The position numbers were made by a program, and so were the translations under genes. The notes under the pieces were generated by a model, which saw only the letters and a program-made list of their open reading frames with translations, had not been told where the DNA came from and searched no databases. Below are positions 9,485-18,235 of a stretch of 64,000 nucleotides of DNA, piece after piece. Source of the DNA: Granulicella sp. S190 (lineage in GTDB: Bacteria; Acidobacteriota; Terriglobia; Terriglobales; Acidobacteriaceae); assembly GCF_009766095.1 (NCBI RefSeq), contig NZ_LMUD01000023.1, positions 426,627-490,626 of the forward strand. Direction: 5' to 3'. Position 1 is the stretch's first letter. Each line of letters starts with the position of its first letter.

Positions 9485-10980
9485 CGCTGCGACCTTCGGC
9501 ACTCTGCGAGTTGTTGTGTCTCGCACTCCTGCGTGGCGCATCGTTGCTGGTGCCAGCGCGGCAGCGAGAGGAGTGGTGGAGAGAGTGGCGAGCGGAGCTT
9601 TGGCACGTGCGCCGAACGTACACCGCAGAACAGAGCTTCTCGTGGATGGCGGAACGAGAGGTTGCGGCGTTTTGCCTCGGCGCTCTTCCGGATGCTCTCA
9701 GTTTTCGAGAGCAGTTCCAGCAGAGGCGCATCCCTTTGGCGACGACGATGGGGTCGGCAACGCAGTGCGTTCAGGTGCTCTTCGGACTGATCGCCATCAG
9801 CTATGGTGTTGCGATGCTGTTGCCGGAGGTTTCGGCGATCCTGCACTTCTCGGCTTATCGCGACACAAAAAACCTGATGCTTCTTCGTGACGCGCACTCC
9901 TCCGACGATTCGGTGGCAACGATCTCGGCGGAGCAGTACCAGGTTTGGAAGCGACGTCGACAGGAGTTGTTCAACGGATTTGCTTTCTACCAGGTTGCCG
10001 AGCAGTCTCTCTCGATAGAGAATAGCGTCGCGACTAAAGGCGCGGTTGCTTCTGCGAGCTCTAATCTCTTCGACCTGCTCGGTCTGCGTGTGCGCTACGC
10101 TCGTGAGGCTCCCGGCTCGCTTCCCCGGTTGATCCTCAGCGAGCAGATGTGGAAGCGGCGATTTGGCGGCGATCCTCACATCTTCGGACGGATGGTGCAG
10201 GTGGGGTCGGAGTCCGCGATGGTGAGTGGTGTGGTAGACCCTGGAGAGTGGAGGCTGCCAGGCAAGACCGATGCGTGGTTGTTGCTCCCACATGACCTTG
10301 GCTTCTCTGAGAGGGTGGGATTTGTGGTGGCACATCTTCAGTCGCCGCACGCGGACTGGGGAGAGGCATGGCACATGTCTGCGCCAACGCCTGCGGGCAC
10401 GGCGAACGACTTCTTCTGCGAGTCTCTTACTGAGAGAACCAGAGGACCGGGAGATGTCTTTCTCTTTGCGGTTCTGCTGGCGTGCCTGGCGTTGCCGGCG
10501 ACGACGTCGCTTCCCCTCGGGGAGTACAGGGCTAGCTCGCGACGGCTTTCCCGGTTCACCAGAGTCCGCCGCTGGAGTTTTCTTGGCTGCAAGCTGGTGC
10601 TACTGCTGCCGATCGTCTACTTCGTGTCGCTGGATCTTGCTCATCTGCGCAGCGGGATGGATCCGGTTACGTCGGAGTACATTCAGCTGCTGTCTGCGTT
10701 CTCAGTGTGTCTCTTTGGGCTGCGCTGGAGTCTGCGCGACCAGCGGCAACGGTGCCCGGTATGTCTGGGAAAGTTGACGAATCCGGCTCGGGTAGGTCAG
10801 CCGTCGAGAAGCTTTCTGGACTGGAACGGAACCGAGCTCATCTGCGTCAGCGGACATGGTTTGTTGCATGTTCCCGAGATGGCTACGAGCTGGTTCAGTG
10901 AGCAGAGGTGGCTATATCTCGATGCGTCGTGGGAGATCTTGTTTGCCGAACCCGGATTCGTCACGCCGGGCTACTTCTGA
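9481..10980 (+). CDS. ADOP-like permease relative with Cys-rich tail
   Basis: A 499-aa membrane protein. Residues 1-80 (RQREEWWREWRAELWH, then GALPDALSFR) match the prefix region of acidobacterial ADOP/FtsX-like permeases. A membrane helix follows near 95-115. Residues about 140-260 resemble a MacB periplasmic core (LILSEQMWKRRFGGDPHIFGR...VSGVV). After that the usual FtsX permease halves are absent: only three short hydrophobic segments are seen, then a C-terminal segment with CPVC and a later C-x-x-GHG that could bind a metal. It therefore cannot form a normal FtsX channel and may be a sensor or accessory to the adjoining ABC transporter. Function is inferred only from fold and context. Confidence 0.65.
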   Translation: MTLRPSALCELLCLALLRGASLLVPARQREEWWREWRAELWHVRRTYTAEQSFSWMAEREVAAFCLGALPDALSFREQFQQRRIPLATTMGSATQCVQVLFGLIAISYGVAMLLPEVSAILHFSAYRDTKNLMLLRDAHSSDDSVATISAEQYQVWKRRRQELFNGFAFYQVAEQSLSIENSVATKGAVASASSNLFDLLGLRVRYAREAPGSLPRLILSEQMWKRRFGGDPHIFGRMVQVGSESAMVSGVVDPGEWRLPGKTDAWLLLPHDLGFSERVGFVVAHLQSPHADWGEAWHMSAPTPAGTANDFFCESLTERTRGPGDVFLFAVLLACLALPATTSLPLGEYRASSRRLSRFTRVRRWSFLGCKLVLLLPIVYFVSLDLAHLRSGMDPVTSEYIQLLSAFSVCLFGLRWSLRDQRQRCPVCLGKLTNPARVGQPSRSFLDWNGTELICVSGHGLLHVPEMATSWFSEQRWLYLDASWEILFAEPGFVTPGYF

Positions 10981-11234
10981 CGACAAAATGGAACGGCTGC
11001 TGTCGCGCTGATCTAATTTCATTGGGCGGCGGTGAAGCGTTGGGTGTCGATGGAGCGTCTCCTGTTCAGACGATTTTTTGCCTGTGGGAGGGGAGAACCC
11101 ATTTTGGTACAGGTTATCCACTGCTATTTGATGAGGTTAGGAGATTTAGGTCTTGATTGGCGTAGGTTTCGAAGGCATACTCCAGAGAGGGTTCAGACCA
11201 GTGAGCTCTGAGACGGTGCCAACAGAGACACCAC

Positions 11235-12143
11235 GTGAACCGATATAGCCGTCAAGACGTAATCCGGATCCTCCACTTGCAGGCACGCCAGATCACGGCG
11301 TGGGAGCGAGCCGGGCTCATCTCCCCTCATGAAGAGTATTCGTTTGAAGCGCTGGGGCAGCTGCGGCGGCTGCGCGATCTGCAGGCCACGACGAAGATCT
11401 CCGCGAAAAATATTCGAGCCTCGGTGGAGGCGATGCAGCGTTTGGGGGGAGTGCGCAACCCCTTGCTGGAGGCGAGTTTTGTGCGCCGCGGGTCGCGGCT
11501 CAGCTTCAGGCATGGCGGGGCGCTGATGGATCCGGTCACACAGCAGCTCGCTTTTGATTTCGAGGTCGCTCCGGCGCGGCAGCTTCGCGTCGTGGGAGCA
11601 GGCGATGCTTCGTTGCGTCAGGCCGCCGAGGTGCAGGAGATGTTTCTGCGGGCAGTACAGCTAGAAGAGAACCCTGCGACGATCCAGGAGGCGGTTGAGG
11701 TCTACCAGGCGATTCTTGTGATACGGCCGCAGCATGCGCCTGCGCTTATCAATCTGGGGACGATTCACTACAATCTGCGCCGGTTTGAAGAGGCGGAAGA
11801 GCTCTATCGGCTGGCGACGCAGGCCGATCCAGAGTATGCGCTGGCGTTCTTCGATCTGGGCAATGTACTGGATGAGATGCAACGGCTCGCGGAGGCAACG
11901 ACTGCGTATCAGAAGGCGGTGGCGCTGGTTCCACAGTATGCCGATGCGCACTACAATCTGGCGTTGGCGTATGAACGGCAAGGACAGCGACGGCGAGCGT
12001 TGCGACATTGGCTGGCGTATGTTCGGCTTGACCCGGTGGGACCGTGGGCGAATCATGCGAAAGAGCAGGCACGTAAGATTTTGAACACCGAGAAGCTCTC
12101 GATCGTCAGCCGGCGTGGGCGGTTGGTGAAGGTCGCCGGCTAG
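11235..12143 (+). CDS. MerR-type helix-turn-helix protein fused to TPR repeats
   Basis: A 302-aa protein with a GTG start at 11235 and a weak ribosome-binding site. Residues 1-65 form a MerR-like DNA-binding domain (YSRQDVIRILHLQARQITAWERAGLI, then an EALGQLRRLRDLQ helix). A linker of about 60 residues follows, then three to four tetratricopeptide repeats from about 135 to 280 (ALINLGTIHYNLRRFEEAEELYRLA, ALAFFDLGNVLDEM, ADAHYNLALAYERQGQ). No metal- or ligand-binding C-terminal domain of classical MerR is present. The TPR part may bind a protein partner. No target gene is evident; the next gene is 140 bp downstream. Confidence 0.8.
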   Translation: MNRYSRQDVIRILHLQARQITAWERAGLISPHEEYSFEALGQLRRLRDLQATTKISAKNIRASVEAMQRLGGVRNPLLEASFVRRGSRLSFRHGGALMDPVTQQLAFDFEVAPARQLRVVGAGDASLRQAAEVQEMFLRAVQLEENPATIQEAVEVYQAILVIRPQHAPALINLGTIHYNLRRFEEAEELYRLATQADPEYALAFFDLGNVLDEMQRLAEATTAYQKAVALVPQYADAHYNLALAYERQGQRRRALRHWLAYVRLDPVGPWANHAKEQARKILNTEKLSIVSRRGRLVKVAG

Positions 12144-12284
12144 CGGCTCGTTCTCTTCTTTCAGACATTTCTTTAGACATTTTTTCTGCAGATACTCTGC
12201 CGCGTTCGCGGTGTGAATGGCTATTCAGTCGTGTGTCTCAAATGCTAGACTCACCTTTTCCTGAATACGGTTTGAGGTGAGTGG

Positions 12285-13451
12285 ATGTCGCAGCAGGTTG
12301 GTCCGATGGCGTTGACGCAGTTGGGGGATGATGAGCAGCTGTTTCGCGATACGATACGGCGGTTTGCGGTGGAGCAGATTGGCCCGCTGGTGCGCGGGAT
12401 GGATGAGTCGCAGCAGATGGATGCCGGGCTTATTCGCAAACTCTTCGAACTTGGGCTGATGGGGATTGAGATTCCCGAGGAATATGGCGGGGCCGGCGGC
12501 ACGTTCTTCAACGCGATTCTCGCGGTCGAGGAGATCTCCGCGGTGGACCCGTCGGTCGGTGTGATGGTCGATGTGCAGAACACGCTGTGCGTCAACGCGC
12601 TGGTGCGCTGGGCCAACGAGGAGCAGAAGAAGAGATATCTGACGCGGCTTGCGACGGACACGATCGGCTCCTATGCGCTGAGTGAGGCCTCGTCCGGCTC
12701 GGATGCGTTCGCGCTGCAGATGCGTGCGGTGAAGCGCGGCGACGATTACGTTCTCAACGGGCAGAAGCTGTGGATCACAAATGCGAAGGAGGCAGGGCTG
12801 TTTATCGTTTTCGCCACAATTGATCCAGCTGCTGGCTACAAAGGGATTACTGCATTTCTGGTGGAGAAGGGCGCGCCTGGGTTTACGCTCGGCAAGAAGG
12901 AAGACAAGCTAGGCATCAGGGCTTCGAGCACGTGCGAACTGATCTTCAACGACTGCGTGGTGCCAGCCGCGCAGGTGCTGGGCGAGCCGGGTAAAGGATA
13001 CAAGATCGCCATCGAGACTTTGAACGAAGGGCGAATCGGGATCGGGTCGCAGATGCTTGGCCTGGCGCAAGGAGCGTGGGGGTACGCTGCGAAGTGGGCG
13101 AAGGAGCGGAAGCAGTTTGGCAAGGCGCTGGTGGAGTTTCAAGCTATGCAGTTTCAGCTGGCCGAGATGGCGACGGAGATTGAAGCGGCGAGGTTGATGG
13201 TCTATAACGCTGCGAGGTTGAAGGATGCGAAGCAGGAGTTTTTGAAGGAGGCGGCGATGTGCAAATACTTCACGTCGCAGGTCGCCGAGCGCGTGGCGAG
13301 CCTTGCGGTGGAGGTGTACGGCGGGTCCGGCTTTGTGAAGGACTACCCGGTCGAGAAACTCTATCGCGACGCCAAGATCGGCAAGATCTACGAGGGAACG
13401 TCGTTTATGCAGTTGGGGACGATTGCAAAGTTGATGCTCGGGAAGATCTAG
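12285..13451 (+). CDS. Acyl-CoA dehydrogenase
   Basis: A 388-aa flavoprotein of normal length that catalyses alpha,beta-desaturation of acyl-CoA in fatty-acid or branched-chain amino-acid catabolism. The N-terminal helical domain carries PEEYGGAGG. The middle beta domain has YALSEASSGSDAFALQ and LNGQKLWITNA, which contact FAD and substrate. The C-terminal helical domain ends with YGGSGFVKDYPVEKLYRDAKIGKIYEGTS, in which Glu370 is the catalytic base in the position usual for short/medium-chain enzymes. It stands alone, with no electron-transfer flavoprotein gene beside it. Confidence 0.93.
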   Translation: MSQQVGPMALTQLGDDEQLFRDTIRRFAVEQIGPLVRGMDESQQMDAGLIRKLFELGLMGIEIPEEYGGAGGTFFNAILAVEEISAVDPSVGVMVDVQNTLCVNALVRWANEEQKKRYLTRLATDTIGSYALSEASSGSDAFALQMRAVKRGDDYVLNGQKLWITNAKEAGLFIVFATIDPAAGYKGITAFLVEKGAPGFTLGKKEDKLGIRASSTCELIFNDCVVPAAQVLGEPGKGYKIAIETLNEGRIGIGSQMLGLAQGAWGYAAKWAKERKQFGKALVEFQAMQFQLAEMATEIEAARLMVYNAARLKDAKQEFLKEAAMCKYFTSQVAERVASLAVEVYGGSGFVKDYPVEKLYRDAKIGKIYEGTSFMQLGTIAKLMLGKI

Positions 13452-13521
13452 AGCCTTCGCGCAGCAGCGGTGCCATAGCCGAATGTCCTCCAAAGCTTTA
13501 CACTGGAGGTAGAGCTTTGGT

Positions 13522-14760
13522 ATGACCACTCCTATAAAATCTGAACCTCGCGCCCCGCTGCCTTTCCTGGGATTGGCCTGTGCGGTCGGCGTATCGACGA
13601 TCTACTATAACCAGCCGCTTTTGTTGGAGATGAGCCGGACGTATGGGGTGACGCCGGGGCATGTCGGCTTCGTCGCGGTCGCAACCCAGGTTGGCTATGC
13701 GTTGGGGTTGCTGGCTTTCGTCCCGTTGGGCGATGTGCTGGAACGTCGTGCGCTGATGATGCGGATGTATGGCGCGGAGGCGGTGGCACTGCTGCTGGTC
13801 GCGCTGGCTCCTGGGCTTAGCTGGCTGATTGTGGCGAGTGTGCTGCTTGGGTTGTTTGCTTCGGTGACTCATGTGGCGTTGCCGATTGCGCCGGATCTGG
13901 TCTCGCATGAACAGCGTGGTCGTGCGATTGGCACTGTGATGACCGGTCTGTTGCTGGGTATTCTGCTGGCGCGCACCTTCGCGGGTTGGGTGAGCGGAAT
14001 CCATGGATGGCGCTGGGTGTTCGTGGTTGCGGCGGTGATGAATGCTGCGTTCGTCCCGCTGATGGGGAAAGTGATGCCCAAGCTGCCGCCGAAGGAGCGT
14101 CTGCTCTATTCGGACGCGATGAAGTCGCTTTGGACGCTCTTCCGCACGCAGCCTTTGCTTCGAGAGTCCTCGATCATTGGGGCGCTGGCTTTTGCTTCGT
14201 TCAGTTGCTTCTGGACGACTCTGGCGTTCGTACTGCACAGTCACTATGGCCTGGGCGCGGGGGTTGCCGGCACTTTCGGGGTGGTGGGGGCGGCGGGCGC
14301 ACTGGTAGCACCACTTGCTGGAAGGCTGTCGGATAAACATGGCTCCCGGTGGGTGGTTTCGGTTGGCATGGGCCTGCTGGCGGTCTCGTATGTCTTGCTG
14401 TGGGTGGAGGAGGCCGCGAGACTCTCGACGACCTTCCACATTCTTGCGCTGGTGGTTGGGGTGCTTGTGCTCGATGTGGGGGCGCAGATGACGCAGGTGG
14501 CGAACCAGACGCGAATCTTCGGGCTGGTACCTTCGGCGCGCAGCAGGCTCAATACGGTGTACATGACGGTGTACTTTACCGGGGCGGCGGTGGGGTCGGC
14601 CATGGCTACCGTGGCCTGGGTGCACTGGAGATGGAACGGCGTGTGCTGCCTGGCGATTGGTTTCATCGCACTGGCGGGGCTGCGGCATGTGACCGGAGAC
14701 CGCAGTGCCGGAGGGAGACATCCTCATGTTGCGGAAGAAGATCTTTTGCTTGAGGCCTAA
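13522..14760 (+). CDS. MFS transporter
   Basis: A 412-aa polytopic protein with about twelve hydrophobic helices in two six-helix halves. It shows major-facilitator features such as PLGDVLERRALMM between helices 2 and 3 and APLAGRLSDKHGSRWVV in the second half. Overall character (IYYNQPLLLEMSRTYGVTPGHVGF) matches the drug/sugar exporter subgroup often annotated YnfM- or AraJ-like. A GGAGG lies 12 bases before the ATG. Substrate is unknown. A long open frame on the opposite strand is a codon-bias shadow. Confidence 0.9.
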   Translation: MTTPIKSEPRAPLPFLGLACAVGVSTIYYNQPLLLEMSRTYGVTPGHVGFVAVATQVGYALGLLAFVPLGDVLERRALMMRMYGAEAVALLLVALAPGLSWLIVASVLLGLFASVTHVALPIAPDLVSHEQRGRAIGTVMTGLLLGILLARTFAGWVSGIHGWRWVFVVAAVMNAAFVPLMGKVMPKLPPKERLLYSDAMKSLWTLFRTQPLLRESSIIGALAFASFSCFWTTLAFVLHSHYGLGAGVAGTFGVVGAAGALVAPLAGRLSDKHGSRWVVSVGMGLLAVSYVLLWVEEAARLSTTFHILALVVGVLVLDVGAQMTQVANQTRIFGLVPSARSRLNTVYMTVYFTGAAVGSAMATVAWVHWRWNGVCCLAIGFIALAGLRHVTGDRSAGGRHPHVAEEDLLLEA

Positions 14761-14781
14761 TCGGCTGGAGGCGCGAGGTGG

Positions 14782-14858
14782 TGGTGAGCGAGGCAGGGAT
14801 CGAACCTGCAACCGTCAGCTTAGAAGGCTGATGCTCTATCCAATTGAGCTACTCGCCC
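14782..14858 (-). tRNA. tRNA-Arg (TCT)
   Basis: A full cloverleaf on the minus strand: acceptor GGGCGAG pairs with CTCGCTC, the anticodon loop is CTTCTAA with anticodon TCT, and the T-arm has GGTTCGATCC. The 3' CCA is encoded. Confidence 0.96.
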
Positions 14859-14921
14859 GCGCGCGTCTCTTTTGATTGTAGCGGGGATGGGGAGCCTTCT
14901 GGTTTCAAAAAATGAAGGCGG

Positions 14922-15521
14922 CTAACCCAGTGCAAGATCTTTGCTGCGCAAGAGGGCGACGACGGCGTCGAGCGCGGCGGCCCAGCTCTCTTCTGCTGCC
15001 TGGGCATCATGGCCGACAGCTTTTATGTAGAGGCTGATGGCAAATCCCTCCTGCGGTCCGGTGAGGTCGACGAGAGCTGGCCGGATGATGCAATCGAGCA
15101 TGGCATAGGGATGGTCGAGCGGGGCGGCGTGGCGCGTGAGCCGGTGCATCATCTGCTCCATCTGATGGTAAGAGGCGAAGAGGGACCGCTCGCGCCAGAG
15201 CAGATCGATGTAGCTGCCAAAGCCTTCGGGTGCATCGTCTATGGTCACGTCAAGGTTCATGCGAAGGTGGTCGAGCTCTTCTGCGTCGAGCGACCACGCA
15301 TCACATTTTGCGGTGAAGATCGGGGAGCGTGGAGCGTTGAGAGCGCGCAGTGCGTGCATCAGGGGAGGGTGTTGCTCTACCTCGGGGAGATGATCGAGAT
15401 CGTATGGATTTTCCCGTAGATCGATGAAGCGGCGATTGCCGGCGGGATCGGATGGGTCAGACCAGGGAACGACAAGAACGGGATCGTCTGCGGAACATTC
15501 GGCGGACCAGTCAGAGAGCAT
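14922..15521 (-). CDS. Hypothetical protein (199 aa)
   Basis: Not recognised. A soluble, acidic 199-aa protein without a signal peptide or membrane segment. It contains patches that look structured and conserved (RFIDLRENPYDLDHLPEVEQHPPL, TAKCDAWSL, DAPEGFGSYIDLLWRE, FASYHQMEQMMHRLTRHAAPLDHPYAMLDCIIRPA). Codon use agrees with its neighbours and the frame is intact, so it is likely a real gene. It lies between tRNA-Arg and a YheT-type hydrolase on the same strand, which gives no firm clue to its job. Confidence 0.7.
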   Translation of the reverse strand: MLSDWSAECSADDPVLVVPWSDPSDPAGNRRFIDLRENPYDLDHLPEVEQHPPLMHALRALNAPRSPIFTAKCDAWSLDAEELDHLRMNLDVTIDDAPEGFGSYIDLLWRERSLFASYHQMEQMMHRLTRHAAPLDHPYAMLDCIIRPALVDLTGPQEGFAISLYIKAVGHDAQAAEESWAAALDAVVALLRSKDLALG

Positions 15522-15564
15522 TAGGAACTATCTTAGCGTCACCGGCAGAGGTTGAGCGCAGCAG

Positions 15565-16605
15565 TTATGCGTTGGCGAGCAGGAACCTTAGCAGGGTGTG
15601 CTCGGCCCAGTAGCCGTCGTAGCCGGTGTCGGCATCGGGCTGGGCGAGAAAGGCGCAGTGTCCGCCGTGGTGGGTGGTGATGAGACGGATGTTGGGGTTT
15701 GCTTCGAGCTTGCTGCAACTCTCGTCCGTGATGCGGACGAAGGGATCGTCGAGCGCGTGAAGGATGAGAGTGGGCACGGCGATACGATCGATCACGCGGG
15801 CAGCAGCGGCGCGGTAGTAGTAGTCGTCCGCACCGGTGAAGCCGGAGTAGACGGCGGTGATGCGATCATCCAACTCGCGCAGAGAACGGATTCCTCGGGC
15901 AAGTTTCAGATCGTAGAGGTGGGGAAAGAGCATGACTTTGCGGCGATAACGGCGAAGCAGAGCGTGAAGAAACTTCATCTCGTAGACGCGATTATGTGGG
16001 CGGTGCAGGGCGTCGGCGGAGGGGCCAAGGTCGAGTGCGGGGGAGACGCCAATGACAGAGTGCAGCTCATGCGGTGCCGCGGCGCCGAGCTCTCCGGCAA
16101 GCTTCAGAACCAGGTTGCCTCCCATCGAGTAGCCAATCAGTGAGATCGACTGCAGGTCGTGCCGGGCCACGAAGAAGTTCATCACCGCAAGCACATCGTT
16201 CGAGAGGCCGGAGTGATAAAGAGTCGGCGAGAGAGCCTCGGTGCCTCCGCAGTTACGCATGTTCATGCGAATGATATTGCAACCGGCGCGCCACAGCTTG
16301 TTCGAGTTGCCGACGACGTACTGCGAGTTCGATGAGCCCTCGAGGCCATGAACGATGATGGCTGTTGGCCGAGAGGAGCGGACCTCCTCTGGCTGCCAGT
16401 GGCAGTGGCAGAGGACTTGACTTGCGATCTGGGTATCGGTGGCAGGGGAGACCTCGACCAGTTGTGCTTCCGGCGCGGGCAGATCGTTGGATCTCGGGAG
16501 GTAGTTGCCCATGATCGTCTGCAGATGTCCGTTGATGAGGAAGCGCCGAGGTTGAAACTCTGCAGCGTGGCTTACGATGCTCTCTCTCTCCGCTGTTGGC
16601 GTCAC
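15565..16605 (-). CDS. Alpha/beta hydrolase, YheT family
   Basis: A 346-aa hydrolase with the YheT layout: INGHLQTIMGNY near the N terminus, HGLEGSSNSQYV as oxyanion region, nucleophile Ser160 in GYSMGG, acid Asp in ALDDPFV and base His in HHGGHCAF. YheT relatives hydrolyse esters, possibly lipid esters, but the natural substrate is not known. The GTG start overlaps the stop of the DUF72 gene by four bases (GTGA), so the two are co-translated. Confidence 0.88.
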   Translation of the reverse strand: MTPTAERESIVSHAAEFQPRRFLINGHLQTIMGNYLPRSNDLPAPEAQLVEVSPATDTQIASQVLCHCHWQPEEVRSSRPTAIIVHGLEGSSNSQYVVGNSNKLWRAGCNIIRMNMRNCGGTEALSPTLYHSGLSNDVLAVMNFFVARHDLQSISLIGYSMGGNLVLKLAGELGAAAPHELHSVIGVSPALDLGPSADALHRPHNRVYEMKFLHALLRRYRRKVMLFPHLYDLKLARGIRSLRELDDRITAVYSGFTGADDYYYRAAAARVIDRIAVPTLILHALDDPFVRITDESCSKLEANPNIRLITTHHGGHCAFLAQPDADTGYDGYWAEHTLLRFLLANA

Positions 16606-17393
16606 TGTTTCTCCGCGAGAGCCTGAACGCGAGCGAGAAACTGGGTTGCGTTCAGTGCGCCCGTAGGTTCGTCTTCGTGCTTGAAGTAGACGTAGACATC
16701 GCGGTCGGCGGCAAGCGCTGCGAATCGTTTTGCAAAGGCGTCGATCTCGGTTGCCGAGTATCCAGAGTTTCGCCGCAGCCGATAGCAGATGTGGCTGGCT
16801 GAGGTCTGCACCTCTGGCGTCAAAAGATCGTCGCTCTCGGCGATGCAGAGAGCCGCATTATGCTCGCGTAACACCGCGTAGATGCTCTCCTGGAACCACG
16901 ACTCGTGACGGAACTCAAATGCGACAGCCGGAGCGCCTTTTCCTTGAAGCGAAGAAAGAAAGAGAAAGGAACTGAGCAGCTCGGCATCAGCCTTCAGGTT
17001 GGGAGGAAGTTGAAAGAGCAGCAGGCCTAGTTTGCCTGCCTGGCGAACCGGTTCGAGAGTCGCAACAAACTGAGCGACCGGTTCGTCGCAGCCGCGCAAT
17101 CGCTTGAGGTGAGTGATCCGCTGCGGCGCTTTGAAGCTGAAGCTAAATCCTGGTGGAGTCGCGGCCAGCCAATTCTCAAGTATCTTCGCCGTCGGGAGGG
17201 CGCGAAAGGTGTAGTTCACTTCGACTGAGGTGAGCTGAGAGGCGTAAAACTGAAGGAAGTTTTTTGCAGGGGTGCCAGCAGGATAGAAGTCCGGCTTCCA
17301 AGTCGGATAAGCCCAGCCCGAGGTTCCGGCGTAGAGGCGCGCCAAAGATCTGGGAGGAGCTACCGGGACGGGCGTGGAAGAGGCTTTAGGCAT
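16602..17393 (-). CDS. DUF72 domain-containing protein
   Basis: A TIM-barrel protein of the DUF72 (YecE) family: LYAGTSGWAYPTWKPDFYPAG at the N terminus, SVEVNYTF, FSFKAPQRITHLKRL and the C-terminal YVYFKHEDEPTGALNA motif. Biochemical function is unestablished. The start may be the ATG at 17393 or an in-frame TTG at 17402; neither has a strong ribosome-binding site. It is the first gene of a two-gene unit with the YheT-type hydrolase. Confidence 0.85.
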   Translation of the reverse strand: MPKASSTPVPVAPPRSLARLYAGTSGWAYPTWKPDFYPAGTPAKNFLQFYASQLTSVEVNYTFRALPTAKILENWLAATPPGFSFSFKAPQRITHLKRLRGCDEPVAQFVATLEPVRQAGKLGLLLFQLPPNLKADAELLSSFLFLSSLQGKGAPAVAFEFRHESWFQESIYAVLREHNAALCIAESDDLLTPEVQTSASHICYRLRRNSGYSATEIDAFAKRFAALAADRDVYVYFKHEDEPTGALNATQFLARVQALAEKQ

Positions 17394-17436
17394 GCGGGGC
17401 AAGGTCGATCCGCAGTCTGCAAAGATTGGAAAATTT

Positions 17437-17512
17437 TGGGGCGGCTAGTGGGTTTCGAACCCACGACATCCGCTGCCACAGAGCGGCGTTCTGCCACTGA
17501 ACTATAGCCGCC
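17437..17512 (-). tRNA. tRNA-His (GTG)
   Basis: Cloverleaf on the minus strand starting GGCGGCTATAG, with the extra 5' G(-1) opposite C73 that is specific to histidine tRNAs. The anticodon loop is CTGTGGC (GTG), the T-arm has GGTTCGAAACC, and CCA is encoded. Confidence 0.96.
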
Positions 17513-17577
17513 GTATACTGGAATTATAGCACTGGCAGGCTGCAGGGCAATCCCGCGGCGTGACAGGGAGGGGTCCG

Positions 17578-18120
17578 ATGCCGTTTACCGCAAAGCCCGA
17601 GGTCCTGTCGCCCCGTTTGAACCGCGGCGGCCGAGCCTTCAATGATGAGAATCTTGACCTGCTCTCTCGTGTGCTGGACGATTTTATCCGGATTCCCGGC
17701 ACGTCGATCCGGTTTGGCCTGGACGGCATCGTCGGCTTCATTCCCGGCATCGGCGACCTGGTCGGCGGGATCGCCTCCTGCATTATTATTGTCGCGGCCT
17801 GGGTGCGCGGCGTCTCTTACGCCACGGTAGCGCGGATGGTGGCCAACGTTGCGATTGAGGTGGTGGTGGGGTCGATCCCGGTTCTGGGCGATATGTTCGA
17901 TATCGCCTGGCGCGCGAACCGGCGCAACTACGCTCTGCTGGTTGGCAGCGTAGAAGAACCCCGCAAACACACGCTGCAAAGCTGGCTCTTTCTTGGTGTC
18001 GTCTGCCTGGTCTTGGCCGGGTTGGTTCTGCTGCCGCTGTTGCTGCTCACCTGGGTCTTCGATGGGCTTTTTCATACGCTCTTCGGATCGGGCAGCCATG
18101 GGCTCTTTCACACGCTCTGA
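17578..18120 (+). CDS. DUF4112 domain-containing membrane protein
   Basis: A 180-aa protein with the DUF4112 signature FRIPGTSIRFGLDG-like core (LDDFIRIPGTSIRFGLDGIVGFIPGIGDLVGG) and two or three membrane segments, including a strongly hydrophobic one near residues 135-160. Start taken at 17578, preceded by GGGAGGGG; an in-frame GTG six codons upstream overlaps that site. Function is unknown. It lies between tRNA-His and tRNA-Pro. Confidence 0.85.
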   Translation: MPFTAKPEVLSPRLNRGGRAFNDENLDLLSRVLDDFIRIPGTSIRFGLDGIVGFIPGIGDLVGGIASCIIIVAAWVRGVSYATVARMVANVAIEVVVGSIPVLGDMFDIAWRANRRNYALLVGSVEEPRKHTLQSWLFLGVVCLVLAGLVLLPLLLLTWVFDGLFHTLFGSGSHGLFHTL

Positions 18121-18158
18121 TCGCCGTAGTCAGCGTGATGCGATAAACTAATCAGAGT

Positions 18159-18235
<77 letters not shown>

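Noticed and set aside
13498..14811. 437-aa open frame antisense to the MFS transporter
   Set aside because: Low-complexity Arg/His/Gln-rich translation typical of the shadow frame of a GC-rich gene; the sense frame has clear MFS features.
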